Below, piece by piece: positions 45,671-56,864 of a stretch of 64,000 nucleotides of DNA (positions are counted from its first letter, which is position 1; every line of letters starts with the position of its first letter). The position numbers and the translations under genes are program-made. The DNA is taken from assembly GCA_034231615.1 (NCBI GenBank), contig CM067317.1:15281073-15345072 (forward strand), written 5' to 3'. Under the pieces are notes generated by a model, which saw nothing but the letters and a program-made list of their open reading frames with translations, did no database searches and was not told where the DNA came from. The DNA is from Meghimatium bilineatum (taxonomy: Eukaryota; Mollusca; Gastropoda; Stylommatophora; Philomycidae).

Positions 45671-46047
45671 GGTAAATCCTAAATAAAATAAACAGTTTAC
45701 TGAGAATACCTAACTAACGATATAAAACAATAAAAAATAACATTAGATCATGGAACAAGGACAATTGTCAAAGTATCTGTCTAATCGAGACCTTTAGCAA
45801 GAAACAAATAGCGGTTAAGAAAACACGTTTTCTTGGTGAGTACGACATTATCCCATCCATCTTGTTTATTAATATTTTTATTGTTTTGTTTTCGTAACTG
45901 TTATTGGTTTCTTGAGAAAGATCCCGATTGGACCGATACTTTGATAATTGTCCTTGTTCTGTGCTTTAATATATTTATTTTTGTTTTATATTGATAGTTA
46001 GGTATTCACAGTATACTGTTTACTTTATTTATGATTTATGAATTTAC
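45671..46047. repeat. Foldback: 150-bp inverted repeat with 66-bp loop
   Basis: 45671-45823 pairs with 45890-46047 at roughly 80 percent identity. Mirrored blocks include GAATACCTAACTA, ATATAAAACAA, GAACAAGGACAATT and TCAAAGTAT. No ORF. Candidate foldback transposon or hairpin-RNA source. Confidence 0.85.
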
Positions 46048-46049
46048 TA

Positions 46050-47320
46050 TATTAAATTATAAACAACGCGATGTCCGTAAAATCAAACGATTTCTTATTT
46101 GCGTTACTTCCGTTCCAGAGATAATCGATCTAGAAAAGCATGCTTCGTTAAAGAATAATAAGATTATATTTGAGCACTAATTTCATATAAACAAGTGTGT
46201 CTCCATGTACATCTTGTGTAACGTATTGCTTCTTGTATTTGAAGTAATGAAATCTAGACGTCCTTGATGTTCTGCAGATAGTTAGGCTTTTGAAATGTAA
46301 GAAAATACTTTAATGATTCCGATATTAGATAAGACGGCGATTTTAGGTAAAACTAATAATTATTACGATCTCACTTTGATGGAAATTTTGTTTCACTGTT
46401 AATGAAGCTGAGTGGGGGGGGGGGGGGGTTCCGTTGCAATGTATGTGCCTATCACCATTATCTACATTCAAAAACGTGATTTTTGGAGTATACATTTGGA
46501 TGTGAATACTCAGACCTTTATATAAGGTATAGTAATTTGTATTATATATATCTAAGATTATGTAAATAAGTCATGATTACTAAAATGAAGGCTTAAATAA
46601 TAGAACACTTTATGGAAAATGTATATTTTGTATGCATTTGATGATATCAAAGTAATATGACATTTATAAGTAATTCTGTATATATATAAATACTTGTATG
46701 CAATACAAAATGGTTCAGGATACATGCATATGTTTTGTATTTCAAAATAAATGGATTATGATTCAGTTTTCTGAGATACAAGCTTGAGTATGTACACATT
46801 TAATGGTTTTTCCCCATATATTTTTTATTAACTAACAGTATTATATGTAAGCAAACAAACTAAACTGAGTATTATTGCTTATCCATGTCTGAATATTTTG
46901 ATGTCAGAATTGTTCATTTGGACAGAATAGTGAGAGAGAAATTGTAATAATTCAAATACTACCATACATGACTAAAAATGTTCAAAAATGTACTCCGGCA
47001 AAGCTGGAAAACTTTACGGAAGTTTACGGAGACAAATAGTTAAAATCTCATTTTATGTTCAATTTTCTTTGAAGGATCTTGTGTGTGGATATCTTTCTCA
47101 GTGATTATCAATATAGGAAGTATTCACTCGTTGAAGTCTAAGTTATTCATCCATGTTAAATTCATGTTGGCACAATGTATTTGAAAGCTTGTGAAATGCA
47201 CCTGTTGCGATGGATATGCCTTTATATCAGCAGCTTGTGATAACTGTTTCCTCAAGCAGTTAAATGTGTTAACGTTCTCCAGCACTCGACCAAGCTAATT
47301 AGTTTGAACAATAGTCTTCT
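46050..47320. other. AT-rich DNA, no gene
   Basis: Has a G run at about 46414-46428. The segment 46897-46942 is duplicated exactly at 47653-47698. No other feature. Confidence 0.5.
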
Positions 47321-47321
47321 T

Positions 47322-47548
47322 CTTCTTCTTCGTACGTTCTCAAACTCCTGCAGATTAGCAGGATGTAGTCCGGAGAACGGAATGCGTTGTGTCATGGTTT
47401 ATAGCATTGCTGCGATATCTGCACCTTTCGGCCTGACACATCCGACTTCAGCATGGCTTTAGGTCACTGACCCTATATGGGATGGGACAGCCAACTCCAT
47501 CCCATAACCTCCTTAGTCGCCTTTTACGACATGCGTGGAAGGTAAAAG
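47322..47548 (-). repeat. SINE-A copy 4
   Basis: Reverse complement reads GTAAAAGGCGACTAAGGAGG, TTGGCTGTCCCATCCCATAT, CATGCTGAAGTCGGATGTGT, CAGGCCGAAAGGTGCAGATA, ACTACATCCTGCTAATCTGC, AGGAGTTTGAGAACG and a GAAGAAGAAGAAGA tail. Its 5' end abuts the LINE fragment at 47560. Confidence 0.85.
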
Positions 47549-47559
47549 AAAACAAATAA

Positions 47560-47930
47560 AGAGGTGCTAAAGACACTTAATATGAAGAAAGAACTAATAA
47601 GAGAAATAAAGATCAGGCAAATAAAATACTTTGGACACATTAAAAGACGTCATTTGATGTCAGAATTGTTCATTTGGACAGAATAGTGAGAGAGAAATAG
47701 TGAGAGAGAAAAAGAGAGACACATTTGGACACCTTATTGAAAACCTTACTTGAGGGTAAAGTCACAGGGAAGCGAGCAAGAGGTAGGCAGAGAAACAAGT
47801 GGGAGAGTAACATTACACGATGGACAGGTTACAGTCTAGCAGAGTGTACCACTAAGACAAGAGACAGGAGATGTTGGAGATACGTTGCAGCCAACCTTCG
47901 TTGCGGAGACGGCACTTCATGATGATATAT
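47560..47930 (+). pseudogene. LINE family C, RT C-terminus with a filler insertion
   Basis: Plus strand: EVLKTLNMKKELIREIKIRQ, IKYFGHIKRRHL, then about 70 bp of foreign sequence, then LDTLLKTLLEGKVTGKRARG, NITRWTGYSLAECTTKTRDR, RCWRYVAANLRCGDGTS and a stop. Without the insert the frame would be almost intact. The insert is bounded by CATTTG on both sides. Confidence 0.85.
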
Positions 47931-48004
47931 GTCCACTTCTTTACAAAAAAGTAATCGCAAAATTAAATATTCATTCAACATGATTCATATTTCCTAACTC
48001 ATTT

Positions 48005-48178
48005 TTATTCATCGCCTTCACTGTTTATTCTCAAACTCTCGCTGGATCTCCCTTATAGCAGGACCATGATCCTACTAGATTTCAAGCAGGATGTAGTCCA
48101 GAGAATGGAAATGCGTTGTGGCGCAGTTTTATTTGTGCAAATGGTCAGACACATCCGTCTTCGGCTGGAATTATTTTT
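48005..48178 (-). repeat. SINE-B copy 2
   Basis: Reverse complement: CCGAAGACGGATGTGTCTGA, CACAACGCATTTCCATTCTC, TGGACTACATCCTGCTTGAA, ATCTAGTAGGATCATGGTCC, GGGAGATCCAGCGAGAGTTT. Confidence 0.8.
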
Positions 48179-48689
48179 ATGATGATAAATCTTTTATTAG
48201 TTTTTGGTTTCCAGAGAAAATGTCATAAGCAGATTTCTGTTCACTGATTGTCAATTTTAATAATACATGAACTACTAAGATGGTGAGGAAATCTCTTGGA
48301 CATAATATTTATCATAGTCCAAATAGCAAGGATATAAGCAACAATGCTTTCGATACATTGAAAGCTAATGAATCAAGATCAGTAAAAGCGTGCAAATTAT
48401 AGGAGAACCTTGGGGCAGACAGTCCTCTAGTGTTCATTTCCGGGATAGTGTAAAATAATAGCTGGTCTAATGTTTTGTTTTATAGGAAGGCGTGTTTCCG
48501 CAATGATCACAAAATCTCATTTTTCTCAACTTCAACAAAATCCTCTTCTCTCCAGACTATCATAAGCTTGCTCAAGATCAATGAACACTTCTAGTGATAT
48601 ATTTTCCTTTCAAACGCTACCTCCTTGACCTCCTCTTAATGCATACACCGCTAGTTGTGATGTTACAATTTTTTCACCACTTTAAGGCC

Positions 48690-48935
48690 TAGGCAACATA
48701 CAGGCGATGAACGACATATAGAACTAATCTAGAGAAGGAGAAGTGAAGAGATAGAATCTGAAGCAGAAAGAAGAGCCAGGGGTAGACCTAGAATACGCTG
48801 GATCGACAACATCAAAGAGACATTACACAAACACCAAATAACATTATCTGAATCTGCCAGAAAAGCGAGAAAAAGAACATTGTATCTCCCTCGACACCAG
48901 TAAAGGGTAAAAGAGGAAGGAAAGAAGAAGAACTT
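48690..48935 (+). pseudogene. LINE family F1, 3' end
   Basis: Reads EIESEAERRARGRPRIRWID, NIKETLHKHQITLSESARKA, RKRTLYLPSTPVKG and a stop, followed by GAAAGAAGAAGAA. Matches the end of the element at 12490-12984 (AKDRTLTLPSTPKGT). The frame is open over about 70 codons. Confidence 0.8.
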
Positions 48936-48939
48936 AAGG

Positions 48940-49945
48940 TTTTTGGGAGAAAACGACGAGGTGATAAAATAAAAGGCAGTTAAATAAAGAATGTGAAAAA
49001 ATAAAGGCCAGTGAAAAATAAAGGCTGAAAAGTAAAGGAAAGTGAAAAAAGTGAAGGAAAAATAAATAAAAGGCTTTAACAAAAATGGAGGTGAAAATAA
49101 ATGGTACTGAAAAAAATGAACACGAAAAATAGAAGACAGAGATAAATTAAAGGTAAGGAATAAAAAGGCAGAGAGCAAGATGGATATGAAGAGTAAAAGT
49201 ACAGAGCTATATAACAAGGCAACGGGGTGTATGAAACTAAAGAACAATAAGAAATATTACTAACTACATCCACATACCATGGCACACGTGGAAACACAAA
49301 CAATAAATATTTACACACTCTGGCAAAGCGTACACTTGGCAATACATTTTCTCTTGTTTATATTTTCTGTTCCCACTAACCCCCCAACCCCCACCCTTTT
49401 TTATCTATAAATCTATGTAGAAACACTCCACGCCCTAGTCTCGAGCACCGTTGTACTCATATTTAATTTTCTCAACTATACATTTACTTCATTCTTTCAT
49501 TCTATTTCCTGGAAATGTGTTTCTCTATTTACAGGAGAATAAAACAAATTAAAGGCATATAGAAGTTAATTGAATGTGGGACATTACGACATTGAGGAAA
49601 TAAGTGGAAATAGGTAGTTATCCACAAGTTTCTTCAAGAAATAGGGATGTGATAGAGAATCTAAACTTATTGACAAGATAGGGGGGGGGGGTGGATTAAA
49701 AATTGACAAAACAACGTAATAGTTTATGATCAACCATTGCAGGCAATGTTGATTTGAGGCAAAGATTTGCCGTCTCAACAACATGAGTGATAAATTAGAT
49801 TAACACGAAGACAGGAGATGTATTTATTATATAAGTCAAGACACCCTATTCTTCTTCTTATTTAACCTGTCTTCCTAAACATCTTGGTTTATCTCTAAAA
49901 GCCATCATGTATCTCCTTCATCGTACTGTTGTTTTATTTTAGCCA
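48940..49945. other. Purine-rich stretch, then unassigned DNA
   Basis: 48960-49200 is strongly purine-rich with loose GTGAAAAATAAAGG-type units, which creates long T-rich antisense frames with no meaning. G run at about 49680. No gene. Confidence 0.55.
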
Positions 49946-49949
49946 TCGT

Positions 49950-50228
49950 GTATCTTCTTCTTCTTCTTCTGCGTTCGTTCTCAAACTCCTGCAGGATGTA
50001 GTCCGGAGAACGGAATGCGTTGCGTCATGGTTTACAGCATTGCTGCGATATCTGCGCCTTTCGGCCTGACACATCCGACTTCAGCATGGCTTTGGGTCAT
50101 TGACCCTATATGGGATGGGACAGCCAACTCCATCCCATAACCTCCTTAGTCGCCTTTTACGAAATGCGTGGAAAGTAAATAGTGTTGCTATTCTTTGCTC
50201 CCCTTTCGGGCCCCAGCAACACACGGGC
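49950..50228 (-). repeat. SINE-A copy 5 (longest)
   Basis: Reverse complement begins GTGACGCCCGTGTGTTGCTG, GGGCCCGAAAGGGGAGCAAA, GAATAGCAACAC, then the same middle and core as copy 4 and a GAAGAAGAAGAAGATACACG tail. Not obviously tRNA-derived. Confidence 0.85.
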
Positions 50229-50229
50229 G

Positions 50230-50440
50230 TCACAAACATTCTAATTCTCAGACACAGAACAGATGAAGTTTCACAAACATTCTAATTCTCAGACACAGAA
50301 CAGATGAAGTTTCACAAACATTCTAATTCTCAGACACAGAACAGATGAAGTTTCACAAACATTCTAATTCTCAGACACAGAACAGATGAAGTTTCACAAA
50401 CATTCTAATTCTTAGACACAGAACAAATGAAGTTTGACAA
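50230..50440. repeat. 41-bp minisatellite, five units
   Basis: Unit CACAAACATTCTAATTCTCA plus GACACAGAACAGATGAAGTTT. Starts exactly where SINE-A copy 5 ends. A second short series (GTGTCGTCAAGTTTCAGTGT) follows at 50465-50580. Confidence 0.95.
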
Positions 50441-50911
50441 ACATTTTCGGTGTATTAATGAGAAAATCATGTGTCGTCAAGTTTTAGTGCATTAATGTGA
50501 CATACGCACGTGTCGTATCGTCAAGTTTCAATGTGTTAATGTGGCATACGTATGTGTCGTCAAGTTTCAGTGTGTGAATGGACATACGACTGGCAAGTTC
50601 CCATACAATTATATAGATCTGGGTAGCTACGATTGCATGTGTGATATTTGCATTGGTAGTCAAGTTCTCATGTGTCAATATACGAATTCTAGAATGGGAA
50701 GAACAGACCAGTAGAAATGGGCCGTTAGATAAACATGAAACCAGCCGCTCGTATAAGTCTGGATATTCAGGTTAAATGCAGTGATATTATATGAACAGGG
50801 AAAGCCACTTTTCCATACATAAATTTTATATATGTTTCTAAAGTCAACACTTATTTGTTAATGTTATTGTAAAGTATTTATATAATATATTAGCATTTCA
50901 CTTATATCACA

Positions 50912-50968
50912 CAAAGGCATTTGGTCAAAGGGCAATGGGCCGCTGGATCATCAACCAACAAACTAACA
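50912..50968 (+). mobile_element. Family K 3' end
   Basis: CATTTGGTCAAAGGGCAATG, GGCCGCTGGATCATCAACCA, ACAAACTAAC: the last ~50 bp of the element at 22484-23117. Confidence 0.75.
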
Positions 50969-50969
50969 T

Positions 50970-52200
50970 GTAGCTGTACTGATTTATTTCTCAGTATTTA
51001 CGCTCGGAAGTTTCCAAGTGCTTTCTGAACAGTCAGGATGCCCAACTACCAGCGGAGAGTGTAGAAAATTGTACTTTGGTCTCACAGACCAGCACTGTAC
51101 CAATCCATCCACATAGGCAGAAAAATCAAGTAATAAATAATGTGCTATGATTTTGAATAATTCAGTTCGTACGCTGCAGATGCTATCTGAGGTTGCATAG
51201 TCAAGCTACTTAGTTTCATTTGTTTTCAATCTGATTGATAGTAAAAAGATACGGGTAAGCTAAGATATGAACCAGCGTCACATCACTTGGTTTCTCATCA
51301 CTGCTCAGTTACCAAGTCGGTGGCTGATCAGAAACCGTATCACTCTATGTATGAGGTAGTGATTACACTTGCTCAGCACAAAACTACCTGTTTTGTTTTA
51401 CAGTGCGGAAGTCGGAAGTTCATACAAGCAATAGACACCAAATTAATCACATAGGACACAAGTGCGTAAAAACAAAAATTGAACATAAAATGGAAAGTTT
51501 TTGAAACAAGCAATTCACTGAGAGAAGAAAGAAACCAAGAACTGTGTTATATTGTATCAGAAGACGATGCTGGAATAGCGTTGCTTATGCACTTAGAATG
51601 AATTAAAACATACATTTCTGAAACATCATGCGAATGCAAAGGACACAACAAAAGTATTCTGCCCAAAAGCAACTCTGCACAGAACATTCAACACAAAAGC
51701 TCAAAAATGGGCATATGCACAAGTAAAAGTACATCAGTTTGTAACGAAGTACTCATTATGGAAAGAAGTGACTACTATCCTATCTGCCACCTTTGACTGA
51801 ACAGGAAGTGAGCTAACTTAATTAGAACTAATAGAATTATGAACCAGGATCTCGCATAAGTTTTTCACATATTTGTTTAGCTGCTTAGCTAGTGCTTGAT
51901 CAAAGACTTTGTGAGTAGTTTTACCTTCAAGACTTATTTAATAGTGATGGCGACATTCCTCAACCTTTTCACAGCTCGAAACATGGTATCAATTGTATGG
52001 TGTCTGGGTAAATTACAAGGGTTAATTCTTTTTTTCGGAAAGGACGAGTTGCGAGTGAATTTTTAACTTGTGGTCACCTGGTCCACTGCTAAGTTTGCTA
52101 GGTACAACTCTACCAAGACTCCCTACGGAATTAGAGCATGCTATCAGACAAGTTTTCAGTCTGGGTCGCTGCTATCAGACATCCTAAGAATTCCCCAGCA
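50970..52200. other. Unassigned DNA; one weak tRNA-like box pair
   Basis: At 51255-51335 (minus) GGTAACTGAGCAGTG and CGCTGGTTCATATC could be A and B boxes of a SINE head. Nothing else seen. Confidence 0.4.
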
Positions 52201-52216
52201 GTCACTATATTGGGTG

Positions 52217-53444
52217 GGGTGCAAAGGGAACGCATTGCTCTAGGCGGACCCAGGGTTAGCAGATAACCAAGATCCCAAATGTACCTCCACGCGGTGCACC
52301 CTGGAAACAGAATTACAGCAGCTCGAGCTGATTCTGGCCAAATCATTTGGGGATCGTGTCCGAGAATGTGGAGGTAGCAGATGGAAAGAGATTTGACTGC
52401 ACAAGAGACAGACAATATCTCCGACACCACCAGCATCACCACATATAGCGACACTGTCGACATACAGTGAAGCAAGTCAGTCCAGTCCGAACATTGGAGG
52501 GGCGGCCAATGTAAAATGCACGTAAAGATAGATGCATGGCGAGAGACAAATAGATTTCATACCGAGTACAATGAAACAATGAAATGGCAGAACAGCGCTA
52601 GAGGGCAGCGCGAACTGCAAATAGAAAGTGAAAAGTCTCTAGGAAAGGGGAACTATAAGCTCCGTCAGCTCGAGGCGAGCTTCTAGTTACCTGTGTTCTT
52701 TACAGGCAGAGACCCAGACCCATCCATTGGCGGTTGGTAAAGCAAGAAGACCTAATCCAACTCTAATGTCGAGCCTTCCTAAAAGGGAAATATGCTCGCG
52801 AAGAGAAAGGGTTCCGTACTCGATGCACTCAGGACTAAAGGGACAACGATTTAGCCCTGGCCCAACTCTACTGTCAGGTTTTCCTACACCGGAAATACAC
52901 TTGAAGAGAGAAAGGGTTCAGTACCTGATGGGCTCAGGCGCTATTGGGACAAGGACGCTCAGCTCGAGAACGCCTTGCTCTCAAACGCGTGGTGTGAGAC
53001 TCGAACTTGGACAAGGGGTACACGATGTCGGTGAATGACACCTCGGCTAAGAGGGCGAAAGAGCCAGGGTCCAACTCCTCTGTTGAGTTCTTCCCCTTAA
53101 GGAACCAGGCTCACGGATGAGAAACGGTTCAGTACCCAATGGGCACAGGCACAACACGTCCAATTACACGAGGCAAGTTCATAAACAGTGGAACACCTCG
53201 TATGAGTCAAAGAGCAAGAAAATCGTCTGGGCGAAGAGTCTCCATTACGCGTGCCTGGAGACAGATATAGAGGCTGTCACAGGCTAAGGGTAGCCCACCC
53301 GAATTGTCAAGGCATGCCGAAATCGGATGTGCTAGGCCTACAAGGCGCATAACGGTGACACAACGTAATCACGCTCCTGGCGGAAATCGCACGGATATCC
53401 GTGATGGTTACAATGGAGCGAACGAAAAACAAACAAACAAACAA
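52217..53444 (+). mobile_element. 1.23-kb GC-richer element, family J, 13-bp TSD, (CAAA)n tail
   Basis: Perfect direct repeats ACTATATTGGGTG at 52204-52216 and 53445-53457; the second follows CGAAAAACAAACAAACAAAC. The 5' end GGGTGCAAAGGG is shared with the copy at 56403 (GGGTATAAAGGG), and both carry CGCGGTGCACCCTGGAAACA and GAGGCTGCAGATGG-like blocks. The inside has roughly 105-bp degenerate repeats (CCAACTCTA/CCAACTCCT at 52757, 52862 and 53071, with AGAGAAAGGGTTC and ACTCAGG/GGCTCAGG). The last 140 bp loosely resemble SINE-A (AAATCGGATGTG, AAGGCGCA). No ORF over about 115 codons. A retroposed, non-coding element of unknown family. Confidence 0.75.
52751..53165 (+). repeat. Internal ~105-bp repeats of element J
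   Basis: Three recognisable units (52751, 52856, 53065) and a gap of exactly one unit length between the second and third that may hold a decayed fourth. Shared: CCAACTCT, CCTTCCTAAAAGGGAAATA-like, GAGAAAGGGTTC.GTAC, GGCTCAGG, GGGACAA. Confidence 0.7.
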
Positions 53445-53459
53445 ACTATATTGGGTGCC

Positions 53460-54040
53460 ACCTGGAGTAAGAAGTATGGTTTCTGCCCTATGCGCCGCCT
53501 ATGGCCCTGGAGGAACGTAACATAACATCAGACAAGTTTAACTCAGAATCCGCTTTCGGAAGGTCTGGAAGTCTCACTATAGACCTATCATACAATTATA
53601 CAATTGTAAGATCTCAGTAGATGATATATCAATATAGTGAAGCTCATCAAATGTGGTAGTCCAGTAGGTTTTCATTTATACGGTGAAATTTCACTTTGTG
53701 GTGCAACATTAAGAGTACCCACCATTTCACATCAAAGTGGGGGAACCAGATAAACTTCAGAATTGACCATAGTCCTAACTGCAAACGTGTAGTTGGTTGT
53801 TCCAGCTATGAACAGGTGGAAAATGGGATGCGAGGAAAAAGACATGTGTGCAGAGCGTAACAATTTCCTTGGAAATCCCACATTAAAGAAAACATGTAAA
53901 CTATTCGTAATTGGTGCGCCTTATTTAGTGGCAAGAAATAGCTGGCTGTCTCGCCCATCCCAGGGAACTTGGCAGGGAAGTTGATGTTCATGACTCCAAC
54001 GCTGCAGGTTCCGGAAAAGTAAAAACGCCGCAAAACTCAT
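53460..54040. other. No gene seen
   Basis: Composition is close to neutral; open frames 53793-53984 (plus) and 53806-54033 (minus) overlap. No similarity recognised. Confidence 0.45.
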
Positions 54041-54043
54041 AGA

Positions 54044-54580
54044 ATTTATCTACTTTGAGTACTAGACACCGCCTAGAGTAGAATGTATGTCCTCTGAGTA
54101 GTAGTCACCGACTAGAGTATAATGTATGTCCTCTGAGTAGTAGTCACCGACTAGAGTAGAATGTATGCCCTCTTAGTAGAAGACACCGACTAGAGTAGAA
54201 TGTATGTCCTCTGAGTAATAGTCACCAACTAGAGTAGAATGTATGCCCTCTTAGTAGAAGACACCGACTAGAGTAGAATGTATGTCCTCTGAGTAGTAGT
54301 CACCGACTAGAGTAGAATATATGTCCTCTGAGCAGTAGTCACCGACTAGAGTAGAATGTATGTCCTCTGAGCAGTAGTCACCGACTAGAGTAGAATGTAT
54401 GTCCTCTGAGCAGTAGTCACCGACTAGAGTAGAATGTATGCCCTCTTAGTAGCAGATACCGACTAGAGTAGAATGTATGTCCTCTGAGTAGTAGTCACCA
54501 ACTAGAGTAGAATATATGTCCTCTGAGCAGTAGTCACCGACTAGAGTAGAATGTATGCCCTCTTAGTAGTAGACACTCTG
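54044..54580. repeat. 39-bp minisatellite, about 13-14 units, three subtypes
   Basis: Unit AGAGTAGAATGTATGTCCTC plus TGAGTAGTAGTCACCGACT. Variants GCCCTCTTAGTAGAAGACACC and TGAGCAGTAG recur in blocks. Confidence 0.95.
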
Positions 54581-54589
54581 TAGAGTTGG

Positions 54590-55155
54590 TAATTTTCTCG
54601 GTAGAAATAGATATCTGAAGAAACCATCCTATTGCTAGTCACTCGGAATTCCCGAGAATCAAAACAATAACAATATAAACCAGCACACTCTTAACTTATG
54701 TATAACTGAATGATGGAAATTATTTCCTCACAATGCCAGCAAGCAGGGGTTTCCATTTCCACCCATAGTTCTGCAAAATTGATTGTTTTCTTCTTAAAAA
54801 TGGATCGTCTACCGTTTAAGCAATTTCAGTTACTTTTCTTTAGTTGATCTACGCTGTGTTAACCCAGTTTGCTGATTCAGCAGAATAATGTTTCTTTTCT
54901 TTAGGAACCGCAGTAATCTTTTATGTGCCAGGCAATCTTTCTGCATAGACAACAGGTCATGCTTATCAGTTCATGACATAGAGATTCGTTAGACTTTTTT
55001 TGGGGTGTTTTTTTCAAAGACGTTATGACAGTTGTTATTGTTCATATATGTGATGCCACTCATCTGTTTTATGAACTGCACATCACGTGTTGCTGGGAGT
55101 CGAAAAAAATAGTAAATAATAGCGACACTGTTACCTGTCATGTATATCGTAAGAG
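54590..55155. other. No gene seen
   Basis: AT-rich with no recognised similarity. Confidence 0.45.
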
Positions 55156-55159
55156 ATTA

Positions 55160-55340
55160 TTAAGGAGGCTGAAAAGATTCAATTGGCCCAACTCATAGGT
55201 CACAGCAACCCAGATACCCTACTAAAGTCGGATGTTTTCGGTCGAAAGGCACAGTTAGTGCCATCAAGCTATAAATCATGACAAAGCTAATTCCGCTCTT
55301 CGATGTTCGTCCTACTAATTAATCTGTTGGAATTTTAATA
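55160..55340 (+). repeat. SINE-A copy 6
   Basis: ATTAAGGAGGCTGAAAAG, ACTAAAGTCGGATGTTTTCG, GTCGAAAGGCACAG, CAAGCTATAAATCATGAC, CTACTAATTAATCTGTTGGA. Diverged. Confidence 0.7.
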
Positions 55341-55509
55341 GCGAAGGCAGAATTAGTCTTTGGAGATGAATATAGTTTTCGTCTGTGCTGGTGGTAAATC
55401 TTTTTGTGGTTTAGTACAGGTTTGGGTACTGATTCGTCTTTATTGTGTAATGTGTATTCATAGTTCATTGTGAATAAATATATTACTTCTTCATTTAGTT
55501 CATGCACTG

Positions 55510-55905
55510 TTGACGAAATGTGTTACTTAATTTAGTTCATTCACTGCGAAGAAATTTGTTACTTAATTTAGTTCATGCATTGCAAAGAAATTTGTAACTT
55601 CATATAGTTCATGCATTGCGAAGAAATTTGTTAATTCATTTAGTTCATGCATTGTTGGCGAAATTTGTAACTTCATTTAGTTCATGCATTGTTCACGAAA
55701 TTTGTAACTTCATTTAGTTCATGCATTGCGAAGAAATTTGTTAATTCATTTAGTTCATGCATTGCGAAGAAATTTGTTACTTAATTTAGTTCATGCATTG
55801 CAAAGAAATTTGTAACTTCATTTAGTTCATGCATTGCGAAGAAATTTGTTAATTCATTTAGTTCATGCATTGTTAACGAAATTTGTAACTTCATTTAGTT
55901 CATAC
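55510..55905. repeat. 36-bp minisatellite, about 11 units
   Basis: Unit TTTAGTTCATGCATTGCGAA plus GAAATTTGTAACTTCA; variants TTGTTCACGAAATTTG and TTGTTAATTCA. Confidence 0.95.
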
Positions 55906-56084
55906 ATTGTGAAAAAGGATGTTGATGAGAACTTTGTTTTCTTCCCTCTTTTTGTCTACTCTGATGAAGAGTTAACAATAATAAAAGCCGTATTTGATGA
56001 GAACAGTTTCAGACTTGGGTCCTTGCATATTTTTTGTGTGCCCGAAGATTGCTGAACAGTTAAATCATAGCATAAAATGAGCTT

Positions 56085-56375
56085 CCACATTTGGGACATC
56101 ATGATCAGGAAACTAATTGAAGGGTGGCTTCTGCATATCATCATGAGAAGGAAGCTGCAGGATTTTGGACACTTCACGGGCGACATGATTGTATCAAAAG
56201 GCTGATTCTGTAGGTCAGTGTCAGGTAGGAGAAGAAAAAGAAGACCAAGTAGACGATGGACTAGTTGACATCAATGAATTATGAACATGACTCTTGTCAA
56301 TGCAGGACTGCTTGTCCGGAACAGAATGACGTCCAGAATATCCACAATGAAGACAACGTTCTTTAAATAACTTCA
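56085..56375 (+). pseudogene. LINE family D2, RT C-terminus
   Basis: The plus strand reads IEGWLLHIIMRRKLQDFGHF, then SGRRRKRRPSRRWTS, MNMTLVNAGLLVRNRMTS and MKTTFFK. Parallel to the minus copy at 39.9-40.4 kb. Followed by a short (TA)n run at 56380-56402. Confidence 0.75.
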
Positions 56376-56402
56376 CTTTATATATATATATATATATATA
56401 TA

Positions 56403-56642
56403 TAGGGGTATAAAGGGTCTTGCATTGTTCTCGTGCACTCAGAGTTAGTAAACAGCCAAGTTCCTAAAAGTACCTCCTCGCGGTGCACCCTGGAAACAGA
56501 AATACAGCCTCTCTTGCTGTATTCCTGGCCAATACTTTTAGGCTCCTGTGCGTGGATGAGGAGGCTGCAGATGGAGTGAGAATGACCTGCAAAAAGACAG
56601 AAAATATCTCCGAGATTCATACGTCCAAAATGTATGAGTTAA
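56403..56642 (+). mobile_element. Element J, 5' part only
   Basis: Begins GGGGTATAAAGGGTCTTGCA directly after (TA)n, and aligns with 52217-52440 through CTCGCGGTGCACCCTGGAAA and GAGGCTGCAGATGG. The rest of the 1.2-kb element is missing. Confidence 0.75.
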
Positions 56643-56650
56643 TAATTGAC

Positions 56651-56860
56651 GTTGTTGAGCTGTATATATTAAAGTTATACTTTGATCGCAATTTTGTTCC
56701 TAATATTTAGCTTGAAGTTGTTGAGCTGTATATATTAAAGTTATACTTTGATCGCAATTTTGTTCCTGATATTTAGCTTGAAGTTGTTGAGCTGTATATA
56801 TTAAAGTTATACTTTGATCGCAATTTTGTTCCTGATATTTAGCTTGAAGTTGTTGAGCTG
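56651..56860. repeat. 66-bp tandem repeat, three units
   Basis: Units start GTTGTTGAGCTGTATATATT at 56651, 56717 and 56783, with a partial at 56849. Nearly identical copies, directly after the J fragment. Confidence 0.95.
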
Positions 56861-56864
56861 CAAG

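Noticed and set aside
48729-49342. Minus-strand frames of 172 and 88 codons
   Set aside because: T/F/S-rich antisense of a purine-rich stretch that follows the LINE F1 3' end; no domain recognised.
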